This document shows positions 1-7,800 of a DNA stretch of 64,000 nucleotides, in pieces (within the stretch, counting starts at the first letter, position 1; each line of letters begins with the position of its first letter). The position numbers were made by a program, and so were the translations under genes. The stretch is from Cryobacterium sp. MP_M3. Its GTDB lineage: Bacteria > Actinomycetota > Actinomycetes > Actinomycetales > Microbacteriaceae. The notes below the pieces were generated by a model. The model saw only the letters and a program-made list of their open reading frames with translations. It searched no databases and had not been told where the DNA came from. Where the stretch lies: the NCBI RefSeq assembly GCF_015752155.1, contig NZ_JADOVI010000007.1:124001-188000 (forward strand), written 5' to 3'.

Positions 1-1431
1 GCCGGCGGCGAGCGCGGAGGGGGCGAAGAAGCGGGCGGTGACGCTCAGGAACGCGCCGATCGGGTGCTTGCCGAGCGACCGGGCGGCCTCCTCCAGGCCC
101 ACCGGCACCTGGGCGAGCCCGGCCCGCAGATTCACGAGCGCCCGCGGCAGGAACATCAGCACATAGGTCGCGATCACCAGCACCACGGTCTGGTAGAGCG
201 GCTGCACGAAACGGATGCTCACCGTCACCAGGGCGAGCGCCGTCACGATGCCGGGCAGGGAGCTGGTGAGGTAGTTGACCGACTCGAGGCCGCGGGCGAG
301 CCGGCTGGGGTAGCGCACGGCGAGGAACGCGATCGGGAAGGCGAGCAGGCAGGTGGCGACCGCGCCGATCAGGCCGTAGCCGACGGTCTGCAGGAAGGCT
401 TCGCCGACCACGCCGTCGGCCCAGACCGCGGAGCCGCCCTGCACCAGCCAGCGGATCACGCTGGTGAACGGCACGCCGATCGAAAGCACGAACAGGCCGC
501 CGAGCACAAGATAGCCGAGCGGCGTGAACCGGCCGAGGGAACGGCGCGGGGCGGGGCGGGCCACGCCGGAGCCGATCCGGGCGTAGCGGGCCCGGCCCCT
601 CGCGCCGGACTCGCCGACGAGGAGGAAGAGGCAGCAGAGCACGAGCACGCCGGCGAGGGCGTTCGCCGCCGGGCCGTTGAAGGTTGACCGGTACTGCTCG
701 ACGATGGCCGTGGTGAAGGTGTCGAAGCGCACCATCGCGAAGGCGCCGTACTCGGCGAGCAGGTGCAGGCCGACCAGCAGCGACCCGCCGAGGATCGGCA
801 GGCGCAACTGGGGCAGGATGACGCGGAAGAAGACGCCCCAGGCGCCGCTGCCGAGCGACCCGGCCGCCTCCTCCACGGTGGGGTCGAGCCGCCGGAGCGC
901 GGCAGCGCACGGCAGGTAGACCAGCGGGAAGTAGGAGAGGGTGGCGATCAGGACGCCCGACCAGAGCCCGTTCAGCGACGGGATGGCGCTCACCCAGCCG
1001 TAGCTGTTCACGAACGCCGGAACGGCGAGCGGCGCCGCGAGCAGCACGGCGAAGACGCGGGCGCCGGGCAGCGTGGTGCGGCCGACCAGCCAGGCCGCGC
1101 CGACCCCGATGCTCGCGCAGAGCGGCACCGTGATCACGACCAGGCCGACAGTGTTGACGAGGAGCTCGCCGACCCGGGGCCGGAACACCAGCGCCGAGAG
1201 TTCGGGCCAGCCGGTGAGGATCCCGGTGACGATGACGTAGCCGAGCGGGAGCAATCCGAGCAGCGAGACCGTGCACGCCACGGCGACGATGAACGGGGAG
1301 GGGCGCCTGCCCACCCGGCCGACGGCATCCGTGCCCTCCGGACCCGCGTCGGCCGCCGGGCTCGCCGGCGGGAGGGACGCGGGATCCGGGCGTTCGGGCG
1401 CCGGGCTCGCGGGTGGCAGGGTGACGGACAT
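1..1431 (-). CDS. iron(III) ABC transporter permease (FbpB/ThiP-like), C-terminus cut by window edge
   Basis: Inner-membrane permease that should carry iron(III) released by the binding protein encoded 11 bases upstream. The frame is open from an ATG at 1431 to the left edge (477 codons), so the last part is missing. The N-terminal ~45 residues are Pro/Ala-rich and cytoplasmic, followed by repeated hydrophobic segments. Two copies of the ABC-permease EAA-type loop are visible (VEEAAGSLGSGAWGVF and, near the cut end, LEEAARSLG). This means two fused permease domains, as in FbpB/SfuB. Operon position after an iron-binding lipoprotein supports iron over thiamine or sulfate. The ATPase gene is not in the window and may lie just beyond the left edge. 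Confidence 0.85.
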   Translation of the reverse strand, partial: MSVTLPPASPAPERPDPASLPPASPAADAGPEGTDAVGRVGRRPSPFIVAVACTVSLLGLLPLGYVIVTGILTGWPELSALVFRPRVGELLVNTVGLVVITVPLCASIGVGAAWLVGRTTLPGARVFAVLLAAPLAVPAFVNSYGWVSAIPSLNGLWSGVLIATLSYFPLVYLPCAAALRRLDPTVEEAAGSLGSGAWGVFFRVILPQLRLPILGGSLLVGLHLLAEYGAFAMVRFDTFTTAIVEQYRSTFNGPAANALAGVLVLCCLFLLVGESGARGRARYARIGSGVARPAPRRSLGRFTPLGYLVLGGLFVLSIGVPFTSVIRWLVQGGSAVWADGVVGEAFLQTVGYGLIGAVATCLLAFPIAFLAVRYPSRLARGLESVNYLTSSLPGIVTALALVTVSIRFVQPLYQTVVLVIATYVLMFLPRALVNLRAGLAQVPVGLEEAARSLGKHPIGAFLSVTARFFAPSALAAG

Positions 1432-1442
1432 CACTGTCGAGT

Positions 1443-2495
1443 TTACAGAAGCCCGGCCTGGGTCATCAGATCGGTGACCTTGGTGCTGTTGAGCTTCGAC
1501 GGGTCCATCTTCGGCGCGTCGAGGTCGCTGATCGGCACGAGCGCGGGGTTCGCGCTGACTCCGTCGGCGACGGGGTATTCGAACGAGGTGCCGGTCTGGA
1601 GGATGGTCTGGCCGGCCTTGCCGGTGATGAAGGCGAGGAACGCCTGCGCCGCGACCGGGTTGGGGCTGGACTTCAGCACGCCGCCGCCGGAGAGGCTGAG
1701 GAAGGCGCCCGGGTCCTGGTTCTTGAAGTAGTGCAGCTTGGTGCTGTCGCTGTTCTCCCCCGTGCCGGCCTGGTCACCGAACCAGTAGTAGTGGTAGATG
1801 ACGCCGCCGGGGATCTCTCCCGCGTTGATGGCCTTCATCACCGTGCTGTTGCCCTTGTAGACGACGGTGTTGCTCTTCATCGCCTTGAGCCAGGCGGTCG
1901 TCGCCGACTCTCCCTTGAGTTCGAGCATGGCGCTGACGATGGCCTGGAAGTCGGCTCCCGACGGGGAGGCGGCCCAGCGGCCCTTCCAGCTCGGGTCGGC
2001 CAGGTCGAGAAGCGACGTGGGCAGCTGGTCCTCGGTGAGCAGGGCCGGGTTGTAGGCGAAAACGGTCGAGCGGGCTGCGATGCCGGTCCAGTTGCCGGAG
2101 CTGGGCTGGAACTGCGCGGGCACCTGGGCGAGCGTTTCGGCCGCGACCGGGGTGAAGAGCCCGGCGTTGTCGACCAGGCTCATCGCCGGGGAGTTCTCGG
2201 TGAGGAAGACGTCGGCCTTCGATGCCGACCCCTCCTGCACGAGCTGGTTGCCGAGCTCGGAGTCGTCGCCGTTGCGCAGGGTGACCTCCACCCCGGTCTT
2301 CTTGGTGAACTCGTCGGCCCAGGCCTGGGTGAGCTCCTCGTGCTGCGCGTTGTACACGGTGATGGAGCCGGACGGCTTGCCGCCGGACGATGCCTCCGGG
2401 CCGGATGCCGCGCCGTTCCCGCTGCAGGCGGTCGCGCCCAGCACGGTCACTCCGGCGATGCCGGCGATCATGGCCCATCTGCGTGTCAGTCTCAT
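1443..2495 (-). CDS. iron(III) ABC transporter substrate-binding lipoprotein
   Basis: Extracytoplasmic binding protein (350 aa) of the FbpA/FutA type. It begins with a basic n-region and hydrophobic segment ending at a lipobox-like GATAC with Cys24, so it is probably lipid-anchored. The start of the mature part (SITVYNAQHEELTQAW) is typical of this family. A YHYYWF motif around residue 240 supplies the paired tyrosines that bind ferric iron in FbpA-like proteins. The permease follows 11 bases downstream, so the two form one transcription unit. A DtxR/IdeR-like box lies about 44 bases upstream of the start, which predicts repression in iron-replete cells. The metal specificity is inferred from family and box. 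Confidence 0.9.
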   Translation of the reverse strand: MRLTRRWAMIAGIAGVTVLGATACSGNGAASGPEASSGGKPSGSITVYNAQHEELTQAWADEFTKKTGVEVTLRNGDDSELGNQLVQEGSASKADVFLTENSPAMSLVDNAGLFTPVAAETLAQVPAQFQPSSGNWTGIAARSTVFAYNPALLTEDQLPTSLLDLADPSWKGRWAASPSGADFQAIVSAMLELKGESATTAWLKAMKSNTVVYKGNSTVMKAINAGEIPGGVIYHYYWFGDQAGTGENSDSTKLHYFKNQDPGAFLSLSGGGVLKSSPNPVAAQAFLAFITGKAGQTILQTGTSFEYPVADGVSANPALVPISDLDAPKMDPSKLNSTKVTDLMTQAGLL

Positions 2496-2538
2496 CGTGT
2501 CGCGTGCCCCGTCTGTCGTGCGGGCAGCGCCCGCGGTA

Positions 2539-2557
2539 TTAGGTAAGCCTACCCTAA
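2539..2557 (-). promoter_or_regulatory. DtxR/IdeR-type iron box
   Basis: The 19-base sequence TTAGGTAAGCCTACCCTAA is a near-perfect inverted repeat. It matches 16 of 19 positions of the known DtxR/IdeR consensus TTAGGTTAGGCTAACCTAA. It lies upstream of the iron-binding lipoprotein gene and overlaps the last codon of the TetR gene behind it. It is the expected operator for iron-dependent repression of the import operon. Confidence 0.85.
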
Positions 2558-3207
2558 TCCAAATAGATCTCTGTCGTGGTGCCGAGCGCCCCGGAGACCA
2601 GGCCGAGTTCGTGTTCGGCGACCGTGCGCACCAGCCCGCGCAGCGACGCGGCGTGGCCGTAGCGCACGATGGCGTGGGCGTTCAGCCCGTCGATGATACC
2701 GAGCAGCTGCCAGGCGACCGCGTCGGGATCGGCGGCGGTGAACTCGCCGGCGGCGACGCCCGCGCGCAGGAGCCCGGAGACGAAGGCCTGCCAGGCATCC
2801 ATTTGCACGCCGACCTCAACGGCGAGCGCAGGATTGCGCCGGCCGAGGCTCCAGGCATCCAGCCAGAGCGCGGTGACCGGGCTGCGCTCCGGCCCGAGCA
2901 GGGAGTCGATCAGGGCGCCGAGCGCGGCAACCGTGCTCGGGCACGGCGCCAGCTCCTCGGCCACCTCGCCGATCTCGGCGGAGACGACAGCGCCGAAGGT
3001 ATCGGCGACCAGCACATCCATGCTCGGCTGATAGTGGCTCACCAGTGCGGGGGTCACCCGGATCCGGGCGGCGACGCCGCGCAGGGTGATGCCGGCCAGG
3101 CCGTCGGCCAGCGCGATCTCCCTGGCCGCTCCGGCGATCTCCGCCGCGCGGTCGGCCGGCGACTTGCGGCGGGCGCCTGGCCGAGATTCGCTCTGGACGG
3201 TTGACAT
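2554..3207 (-). CDS. TetR/AcrR family transcriptional regulator
   Basis: Regulator of 217 aa. Residues ~20-65 form the TetR_N helix-turn-helix (LADGLAGITLRGVAARI, then VTPALVSHY). The C-terminal helical ligand domain is close to the TetR_C_6/BetI type. A GAGG sits 4 bases before the ATG. It is divergent from aguB-aguA, and a perfect TTGATCG-CA-CGATCAA palindrome lies between them. It therefore most likely represses itself and the agmatine operon. The ligand (agmatine, putrescine or a related amine) is inference from context only. Its stop codon overlaps the iron box of the downstream import operon. Confidence 0.85.
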   Translation of the reverse strand: MSTVQSESRPGARRKSPADRAAEIAGAAREIALADGLAGITLRGVAARIRVTPALVSHYQPSMDVLVADTFGAVVSAEIGEVAEELAPCPSTVAALGALIDSLLGPERSPVTALWLDAWSLGRRNPALAVEVGVQMDAWQAFVSGLLRAGVAAGEFTAADPDAVAWQLLGIIDGLNAHAIVRYGHAASLRGLVRTVAEHELGLVSGALGTTTEIYLD

Positions 3208-3242
3208 GGAACCTCAGTGTATATAGCTTTGCTTCTACCTTG

Positions 3243-3258
3243 TTGATCGCACGATCAA
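3243..3258. promoter_or_regulatory. palindromic operator between tetR and aguB
   Basis: TTGATCG-CA-CGATCAA is a perfect inverted repeat with 7-base arms. It is centred in the 79-base divergent intergenic region, 28 bases before the aguB start. Length and placement fit a TetR-family operator. The binding protein is inferred to be the adjacent TetR regulator. Confidence 0.65.
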
Positions 3259-3286
3259 TTACCCCCGCAGCCTCACCGGAGATCTC

Positions 3287-4318
3287 ATGCGCCTCATCCT
3301 TGCCCCCGGCATCGCCGTTCCGCTCACCCGCGTCACCCCCGTGGATGCCTCCCCCGCGGTCGCGACCCCGCTCCGGGTGGCGCTCGTACAGCATCGCTGG
3401 CACGCCGACCGGGCGGCGCTAACCGCGGAGCTGGCCGACGGCATCCGCCTGGCCGCCGCGGAGGGCGCCCGGGTCGTGTTCCTGCCCGAGCTGACCCTCT
3501 CCCGCTACCCCGGCAACGAACGGGCCACGGGCGTGCCCAAGCTCGGTGCCGAGGACCTGCTGACCGGGCCGACGTTCGCGTTCGCGGCCGCCCAGGCCCG
3601 CGAGCACGGCGTCGTCGTGCACGCCTCGCTCTACGAACGCCCGGACGATTCCGACGCACCGGCCGACCCGCGCGGCTACAACACCGCGATCCTGGTCTCG
3701 CCGGCCGGCACGCTGCTCGGCCGCACCCGCAAGCTGCATATTCCGGTCACCGAGGGCTACTACGAGGACACCTGGTTCCGGCCGGGCCCCGCGGAGGACG
3801 CCTACCCGGTCTACGCGCCGGAGGAGCTCGACGGCGCCCGTGTCGGCCTGCCCACCTGCTGGGACGAGTGGTTCCCCGAGGTGTCGCGGCTCTACGGCCT
3901 GGCCGGCGCGCAGCTGCTGGTCTACCCGACGGCGATCGGCTCCGAGCCGGGGTTCCCGGCCTTCGACACCCAGCCGATCTGGCAGCACGTGATCGTGGGC
4001 AACGGCATCACCAGCGGGCTGTTCATGGTGGTGCCGAACCGGCACGGCGACGAGGGAGACCTCACCTTCTACGGCTCGTCGTTCATCTCCGACCCCTACG
4101 GCCGCGTGCTCGTGCAGGCGCCGCGGGACGAGTCGGTCGTGCTGGTGGCCGACCTCGACCTGGCCCAGCGGGAGGAGTGGCTCGCGCTGTTCCCCTTCCT
4201 CGCGACCCGCCGCCCCGACAGCTATGCCGGGCTCACCGCGCCGGTCGACCCGGCGCTCCCGTACGGCGCGGCGGGGTCCCCCCCGGGCGCCGACGCGGCA
4301 GCCGGGGCCCGGTCGTGA
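3287..4318 (+). CDS. aguB: N-carbamoylputrescine amidase-like carbon-nitrogen hydrolase
   Basis: Nitrilase-superfamily enzyme (343 aa) expected to hydrolyse N-carbamoylputrescine to putrescine, CO2 and ammonia. The Glu-Lys-Cys triad is visible as E68 (FLPELTLSRYP), K149 (GRTRKLHIP) and C191 in PTCWDEWFPE. The CWDxWFPE signature is typical of AguB rather than other nitrilases. The chosen ATG has GGAG 8 bases upstream. It gives a ~28-residue extension before the usual domain start, so a later start cannot be excluded. The next gene, agmatine deiminase, overlaps by 4 bases (GTGA). The pair therefore forms a two-step agmatine-to-putrescine operon. Confidence 0.88.
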   Translation: MRLILAPGIAVPLTRVTPVDASPAVATPLRVALVQHRWHADRAALTAELADGIRLAAAEGARVVFLPELTLSRYPGNERATGVPKLGAEDLLTGPTFAFAAAQAREHGVVVHASLYERPDDSDAPADPRGYNTAILVSPAGTLLGRTRKLHIPVTEGYYEDTWFRPGPAEDAYPVYAPEELDGARVGLPTCWDEWFPEVSRLYGLAGAQLLVYPTAIGSEPGFPAFDTQPIWQHVIVGNGITSGLFMVVPNRHGDEGDLTFYGSSFISDPYGRVLVQAPRDESVVLVADLDLAQREEWLALFPFLATRRPDSYAGLTAPVDPALPYGAAGSPPGADAAAGARS

Positions 4319-5367
4319 CCTGGCGGATGCCGGCGGAGACGGCACCGCAGGACCGGGTCTGGATGGCGTTCCCCGCGTCGGGCTACACCCTCGGAGACGA
4401 CGCCGGCTCGGCCGCGGAGGCCCGCCAGGCCTGGGCCGATGTGGCGCACGCCGTGCTCGAGTTCGAGCCGGTCACGATGGTCGTCGATCCGGCCGAGGCC
4501 GATGCTACCCGCCGCTATCTGTCCGCGGCCGTCGAGATCGTCGAGGCGCCCCTCGACGACGCGTGGATGCGCGATATCGGCCCGAGCTTCGTGCTCGACG
4601 GCGGTGACGATGAGACCGGAGGGCCCGGCCCCGGCACTCTCGGCGCGGTGGACTGGACTTTCAACGGCTGGGGCGGACAGGACTGGGCGCGCTGGGGCAA
4701 GGACGCCGAGATCGGCAGTCTGGTCTCGGGATTGTCGGGGGCCACCCGCATCCCGTCACCGCTCGTGAACGAGGGCGGCGGCATCCAGGTGGACGGGCTG
4801 GGCACGGTTCTGGCCACCCTGAGCGTGCAGCTCGACCCCGGACGCAACCCGCTCGCCGACCGGGCAACGGTCGAGGCCGAGCTGGCGCGCACGATCGGGG
4901 CCACCCACGTGGTCTGGCTGCCGCGCGGGCTCACCCGGGACCAGGAGCGTTTCGGCACCCGGGGCCACGTGGACATCGTCGCGGCGATCTCCTCCCCCGG
5001 CACCCTGCTGGTGCACTCGCAGGACGATCCGGGGCATCCCGACTACCAGGTCACCCGCGAGCTGCGGCAGGTGCTGGCCGAGTCGACGGATGCCGCTGGC
5101 ACCCCCTGGAGGATCATCGACCTGCCTGCCCCGGCCGTGCTGCGCGATTCGGAGGGGTTCGTGGACTACAGCTACGTCAACCACCTCGTGGTGAACGGGG
5201 GTGTGATCGCCTGCAGTTTCGGCGAGGAACGCGCCGACGAGGCCGCGCGGGAGATCCTCGCCGCCGCCTACCCCGGCCGGAGCGTGGTCGCCGTCGAGGC
5301 CAGGCCGCTGTTCGCGCGCGGCGGCGGCATCCACTGCATCACGCAGCAGCAGCCGTCCGCGCGCTGA
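4315..5367 (+). CDS. aguA: agmatine deiminase
   Basis: Agmatine iminohydrolase (350 aa), converting agmatine to N-carbamoylputrescine and ammonia. It is a guanidine-group-modifying enzyme of the PAD_porph family. It begins with the family's usual MPAETAPQD motif. The conserved AWMRDIGPSF-like stretch is seen as DAWMRDIGPSF. The catalytic cysteine is C341 in GGGIHCITQQQ near the C-terminus, and the catalytic His region is GTRGHVDIVA. The start is a GTG at 4315 overlapping the aguB stop. An ATG at 4327 is an alternative four codons in. Translational coupling with aguB is likely. Confidence 0.92.
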   Translation: MTWRMPAETAPQDRVWMAFPASGYTLGDDAGSAAEARQAWADVAHAVLEFEPVTMVVDPAEADATRRYLSAAVEIVEAPLDDAWMRDIGPSFVLDGGDDETGGPGPGTLGAVDWTFNGWGGQDWARWGKDAEIGSLVSGLSGATRIPSPLVNEGGGIQVDGLGTVLATLSVQLDPGRNPLADRATVEAELARTIGATHVVWLPRGLTRDQERFGTRGHVDIVAAISSPGTLLVHSQDDPGHPDYQVTRELRQVLAESTDAAGTPWRIIDLPAPAVLRDSEGFVDYSYVNHLVVNGGVIACSFGEERADEAAREILAAAYPGRSVVAVEARPLFARGGGIHCITQQQPSAR

Positions 5368-5383
5368 CGCGCCCGGCCGCTCC

Positions 5384-5454
5384 GGGATGGAGTTTTTCGC
5401 GCCGCGCCGCACTTCCGGCCACGGAACACGGCGTGTCCCAAAGAACTCCACCCC
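5384..5454. repeat. imperfect intergenic inverted repeat
   Basis: Between the convergent aguA and SDR genes. The left arm, ATGGAGTTTTTCGCGCCGCG, and the right arm, read in reverse complement as GTGGAGTTCTTTGGGACACG, match imperfectly around a ~28-base centre. It may act as a bidirectional terminator. It resembles other long-armed inverted repeats in this window. Confidence 0.6.
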
Positions 5455-5460
5455 GAGGCG

Positions 5461-6339
5461 TTAGCGCGGGGGCATCCGGATGGCGCCGTCGAGCCGGATC
5501 GTGTCGCCGTTGAGCATCGGGTTCTCCACGATGTGCCGCACCAGGGCGGCGAAGTCGGCCGGGTCGCCCAGCCGGGCCGGGTGCGGCACGGACGCCGCGA
5601 GCGACTCGCGCACGCTCTCCGGCAGCCCCTGCAGCAGCGGGGTGTCGAAGATGCCGGGGGCGATGGCGACCACCCGGATCAGCGACGGGGCGAATTCGCG
5701 GGCGAGCGGCAGGGTCATCGCGGCGACCCCTCCCTTCGACGCCGCGTACGCGGCCTGCCCGATCTGCCCGTCGAAGGCCGCGACCGAGGCCGTGTTGATG
5801 ATCACGCCGCGCTCGGGGATGCCGGCCGGTGCGCTGGGCGCCGGGATGCCGTCCGGCCCGCCGGGGTTCGACACCGAACTCTCGGCTGCACTGGATCCGG
5901 AGCCCGCACCCGCATCCGCGCCGGTGCCCGCGGCGCCGACCGGGTCGGTCGCCTGGATCGCCGCCGCGGCCAGCCGGATCACGTTGAAGGTGCCGGCGAG
6001 GTTGATCCGGATCACCCGGTCGAAGTCCTCGAGCGGCAGCGGCCCGTCCCGCCCGACCGTGCGCTGTCCGGGGGCGATGCCCGCGCAGTTCACCACGATC
6101 CGCAGTGGGCCGAGCGCGGTCGCGGCGTCGACCGCGGCCTGCACGTCCTCGGCGCGGGTGACGTCCCCGGCCACGAACCGGGCCCGGCCGCCGAGCGCCG
6201 CGGCGGCCTCCTCCCCCGGGGAGCCGGGCAGGTCGAGCAGCACGACCGCCGCGCCGGCCGCGGCCAGGGAGCGGGCGGTGGCCAGGCCGAGACCGGATGC
6301 CGCACCGGTGACGAGCGCGGAGCATCCGTCGATGCGCAT
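5461..6339 (-). CDS. SDR-family 3-hydroxyacyl-CoA dehydrogenase-like oxidoreductase
   Basis: Classical short-chain dehydrogenase (292 aa). It has TGAASGLG at residues 11-18 for cofactor binding, D36 favouring NAD, and the NCAG motif with N84. Ser185 (NTAS) and Y198-xxx-K202 (YAASK) form the catalytic set. The sequence is close to the type II 3-hydroxyacyl-CoA dehydrogenases (HSD17B10-like) of beta-oxidation, which fits its coupling to a thiolase. The stop of the thiolase and this ATG overlap by one base (TGATG). Most homologues have ~255 residues. This one has an extra ~45 residues (132-176) rich in Ala, Gly, Ser and Pro, inserted just before the catalytic-Ser strand. Confidence 0.88.
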   Translation of the reverse strand: MRIDGCSALVTGAASGLGLATARSLAAAGAAVVLLDLPGSPGEEAAAALGGRARFVAGDVTRAEDVQAAVDAATALGPLRIVVNCAGIAPGQRTVGRDGPLPLEDFDRVIRINLAGTFNVIRLAAAAIQATDPVGAAGTGADAGAGSGSSAAESSVSNPGGPDGIPAPSAPAGIPERGVIINTASVAAFDGQIGQAAYAASKGGVAAMTLPLAREFAPSLIRVVAIAPGIFDTPLLQGLPESVRESLAASVPHPARLGDPADFAALVRHIVENPMLNGDTIRLDGAIRMPPR

Positions 6340-7559
6340 CAGAGCCTCTCGATGATGGTGGCGTTGGCCATGCCGCCGCCCTCGCACATGGTCTGCAGGC
6401 CCCACCGCCCGCCGGTGAGTTCGAGATGGTTGAGCAAGGTGCCCAGCAGCCGGGTGCCGGACGAGCCGAGCGCGTGCCCGAGGGCGATGGCGCCGCCGCG
6501 CGGGTTGAGGAGGGCCGGGTCGGCGCCCAGCTCGCGCAGCCAGACGAGCGGCACGCTTGCGAACGCCTCGTTGACCTCGTAGGCGTCGAGGTCGTCGATG
6601 CCGAGGCCGGAGCGTTCGAGGATGCGCCGGGTCGCCGGGATCACGCCGGTCAGCATGAGCTTCGGGTCGCTCCCGGTGACCGCGAAGCTGTGGAACCGCG
6701 CCCGCGGGTTGAGGCCGAGCTGGGCGGCCCGTTTCGCGCTCATGATCAGGGCCGCGGAGGCCCCGTCGGTGAGCGGCGAGGAGTTGCCCGCGGTGATGTG
6801 CCAGTCGAGTTTCGGGAACCGGGCGGCGAGCGCGTCGGTGCGGAACGCCGGCGGCAGCGCGGCGAGGGAGTCGAGGGTGGTGCCGGGGCGGATGGTCTCG
6901 TCGTCGGTGACGACCCGGCCGTCGGGGAGGGTGGTCGGGCGAAGCTCGCCGTCGAAGTCGCCGCGGTCGGCCGCCGCGGCGGCGAGCCTGTGCGAGCGGG
7001 CGGCGAAGGCATCCAGCTCGCCGCGGCCGAGCCGCCATTGTTGGTTGATCAGCTCGGCCGAGACCCCCTGGTTGACCAGACCCTGCGGGTAGCGGGCGTG
7101 CATCAGGGTGCCGTGCGGGTCCTGGCCGGGGACCTCGGCGCCGGAGCCCTGCCCCGGCGCCCCGCCGAGCGAGGAGCCCAGCGGCACCCGGCTCATCGAT
7201 TCGACGCCGCAGGCGATGACCACGTCGCAGCTGCCGGACATGACCGCCTGCGCGGCGAAGGCGGCGGCCTGCTGGCTCGAGCCGCACTGCCGGTCGATGG
7301 TGGTGCCCGGCACCGACTCGGGGAACCCCGCGCTCAGCAGGGCCGTGCGCACCACGTTGTAGCTCTGCTCCCCGACCTGGCTGACGCAGCCGCCGATCAC
7401 ATCCTCGACGAGGGCCGGGTCGAGGCCGTTGCGGCTGACCAGCTCGCGCAGCACTCCGGCCAGGAGGTCGGCCGGGTGCACACCCGAGAGGGCACCCCCC
7501 GGCTTGCCCCGGCCGGACGCGGTGCGCACGACATCGACGATGACAGCATCATTGCTCAT
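6339..7559 (-). CDS. acetyl-CoA C-acyltransferase (thiolase)
   Basis: Thiolase (406 aa), cleaving 3-ketoacyl-CoA or condensing acetyl-CoA units. The nucleophile is C92 in DRQCGSSQQ, and the other catalytic residues are H362 in ALGHALGSSG and C392 in CEGGGMANA. The length is that of a complete FadA-like enzyme. The SDR downstream supplies the preceding beta-oxidation step, and the two genes are translationally coupled. TAGGCT lies six bases before the ATG with no Shine-Dalgarno sequence, so the message is probably leaderless. Chain-length preference cannot be told from sequence. Confidence 0.92.
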   Translation of the reverse strand: MSNDAVIVDVVRTASGRGKPGGALSGVHPADLLAGVLRELVSRNGLDPALVEDVIGGCVSQVGEQSYNVVRTALLSAGFPESVPGTTIDRQCGSSQQAAAFAAQAVMSGSCDVVIACGVESMSRVPLGSSLGGAPGQGSGAEVPGQDPHGTLMHARYPQGLVNQGVSAELINQQWRLGRGELDAFAARSHRLAAAAADRGDFDGELRPTTLPDGRVVTDDETIRPGTTLDSLAALPPAFRTDALAARFPKLDWHITAGNSSPLTDGASAALIMSAKRAAQLGLNPRARFHSFAVTGSDPKLMLTGVIPATRRILERSGLGIDDLDAYEVNEAFASVPLVWLRELGADPALLNPRGGAIALGHALGSSGTRLLGTLLNHLELTGGRWGLQTMCEGGGMANATIIERL

Positions 7560-7565
7560 GCCCTC

Positions 7566-7571
7566 AGCCTA
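7566..7571 (-). promoter_or_regulatory. -10 box for leaderless thiolase transcript
   Basis: TAGGCT is followed by GAGGGC and then the thiolase ATG. This places the expected transcription start on the A of the start codon. No clear -35 box is seen. Confidence 0.55.
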
Positions 7572-7649
7572 GGCTTCCGCGCCGACGCCGCGGCGACCCC
7601 CGCGCGGGCCCCCGCTGCTGACCGCCCCTGGTCGACCTGCCCGGCGGGT

Positions 7650-7746
7650 GTGGCTAACTCAGGAGTTCTGGGGCGGCATCCGCGCGCCACAGCACTGGTC
7701 CGGGGGCGCGGACGCGGCCGCCCCGCAGATCTCCTGAATTAGCCAC
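7650..7746. repeat. long imperfect inverted repeat
   Basis: In the 241-base gap between the thiolase promoter and the RNA methyltransferase 3' end. The left arm starts GTGGCTAACTCAGGAGTTCT (7650) and the right arm in reverse complement starts GTGGCTAATTCAGGAGATCT (ends 7746). Both arms continue into a GGGGCGG block. Arms are ~27-29 bases and the centre is ~41 bases. No open frame is supported here. Confidence 0.75.
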
Positions 7747-7800
7747 GGGGGTGGGGGTGGCTGCCCGGGCAGCAGGAGGCGCGGATCGGCGGAGGTCCGG

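Noticed and set aside
64-1731. Long plus-strand open frames over the iron-transport genes
   Set aside because: They are rich in Arg, Gly and His and lack any family motif. The minus strand encodes clear permease and binding-protein domains, so these are GC-bias shadows.
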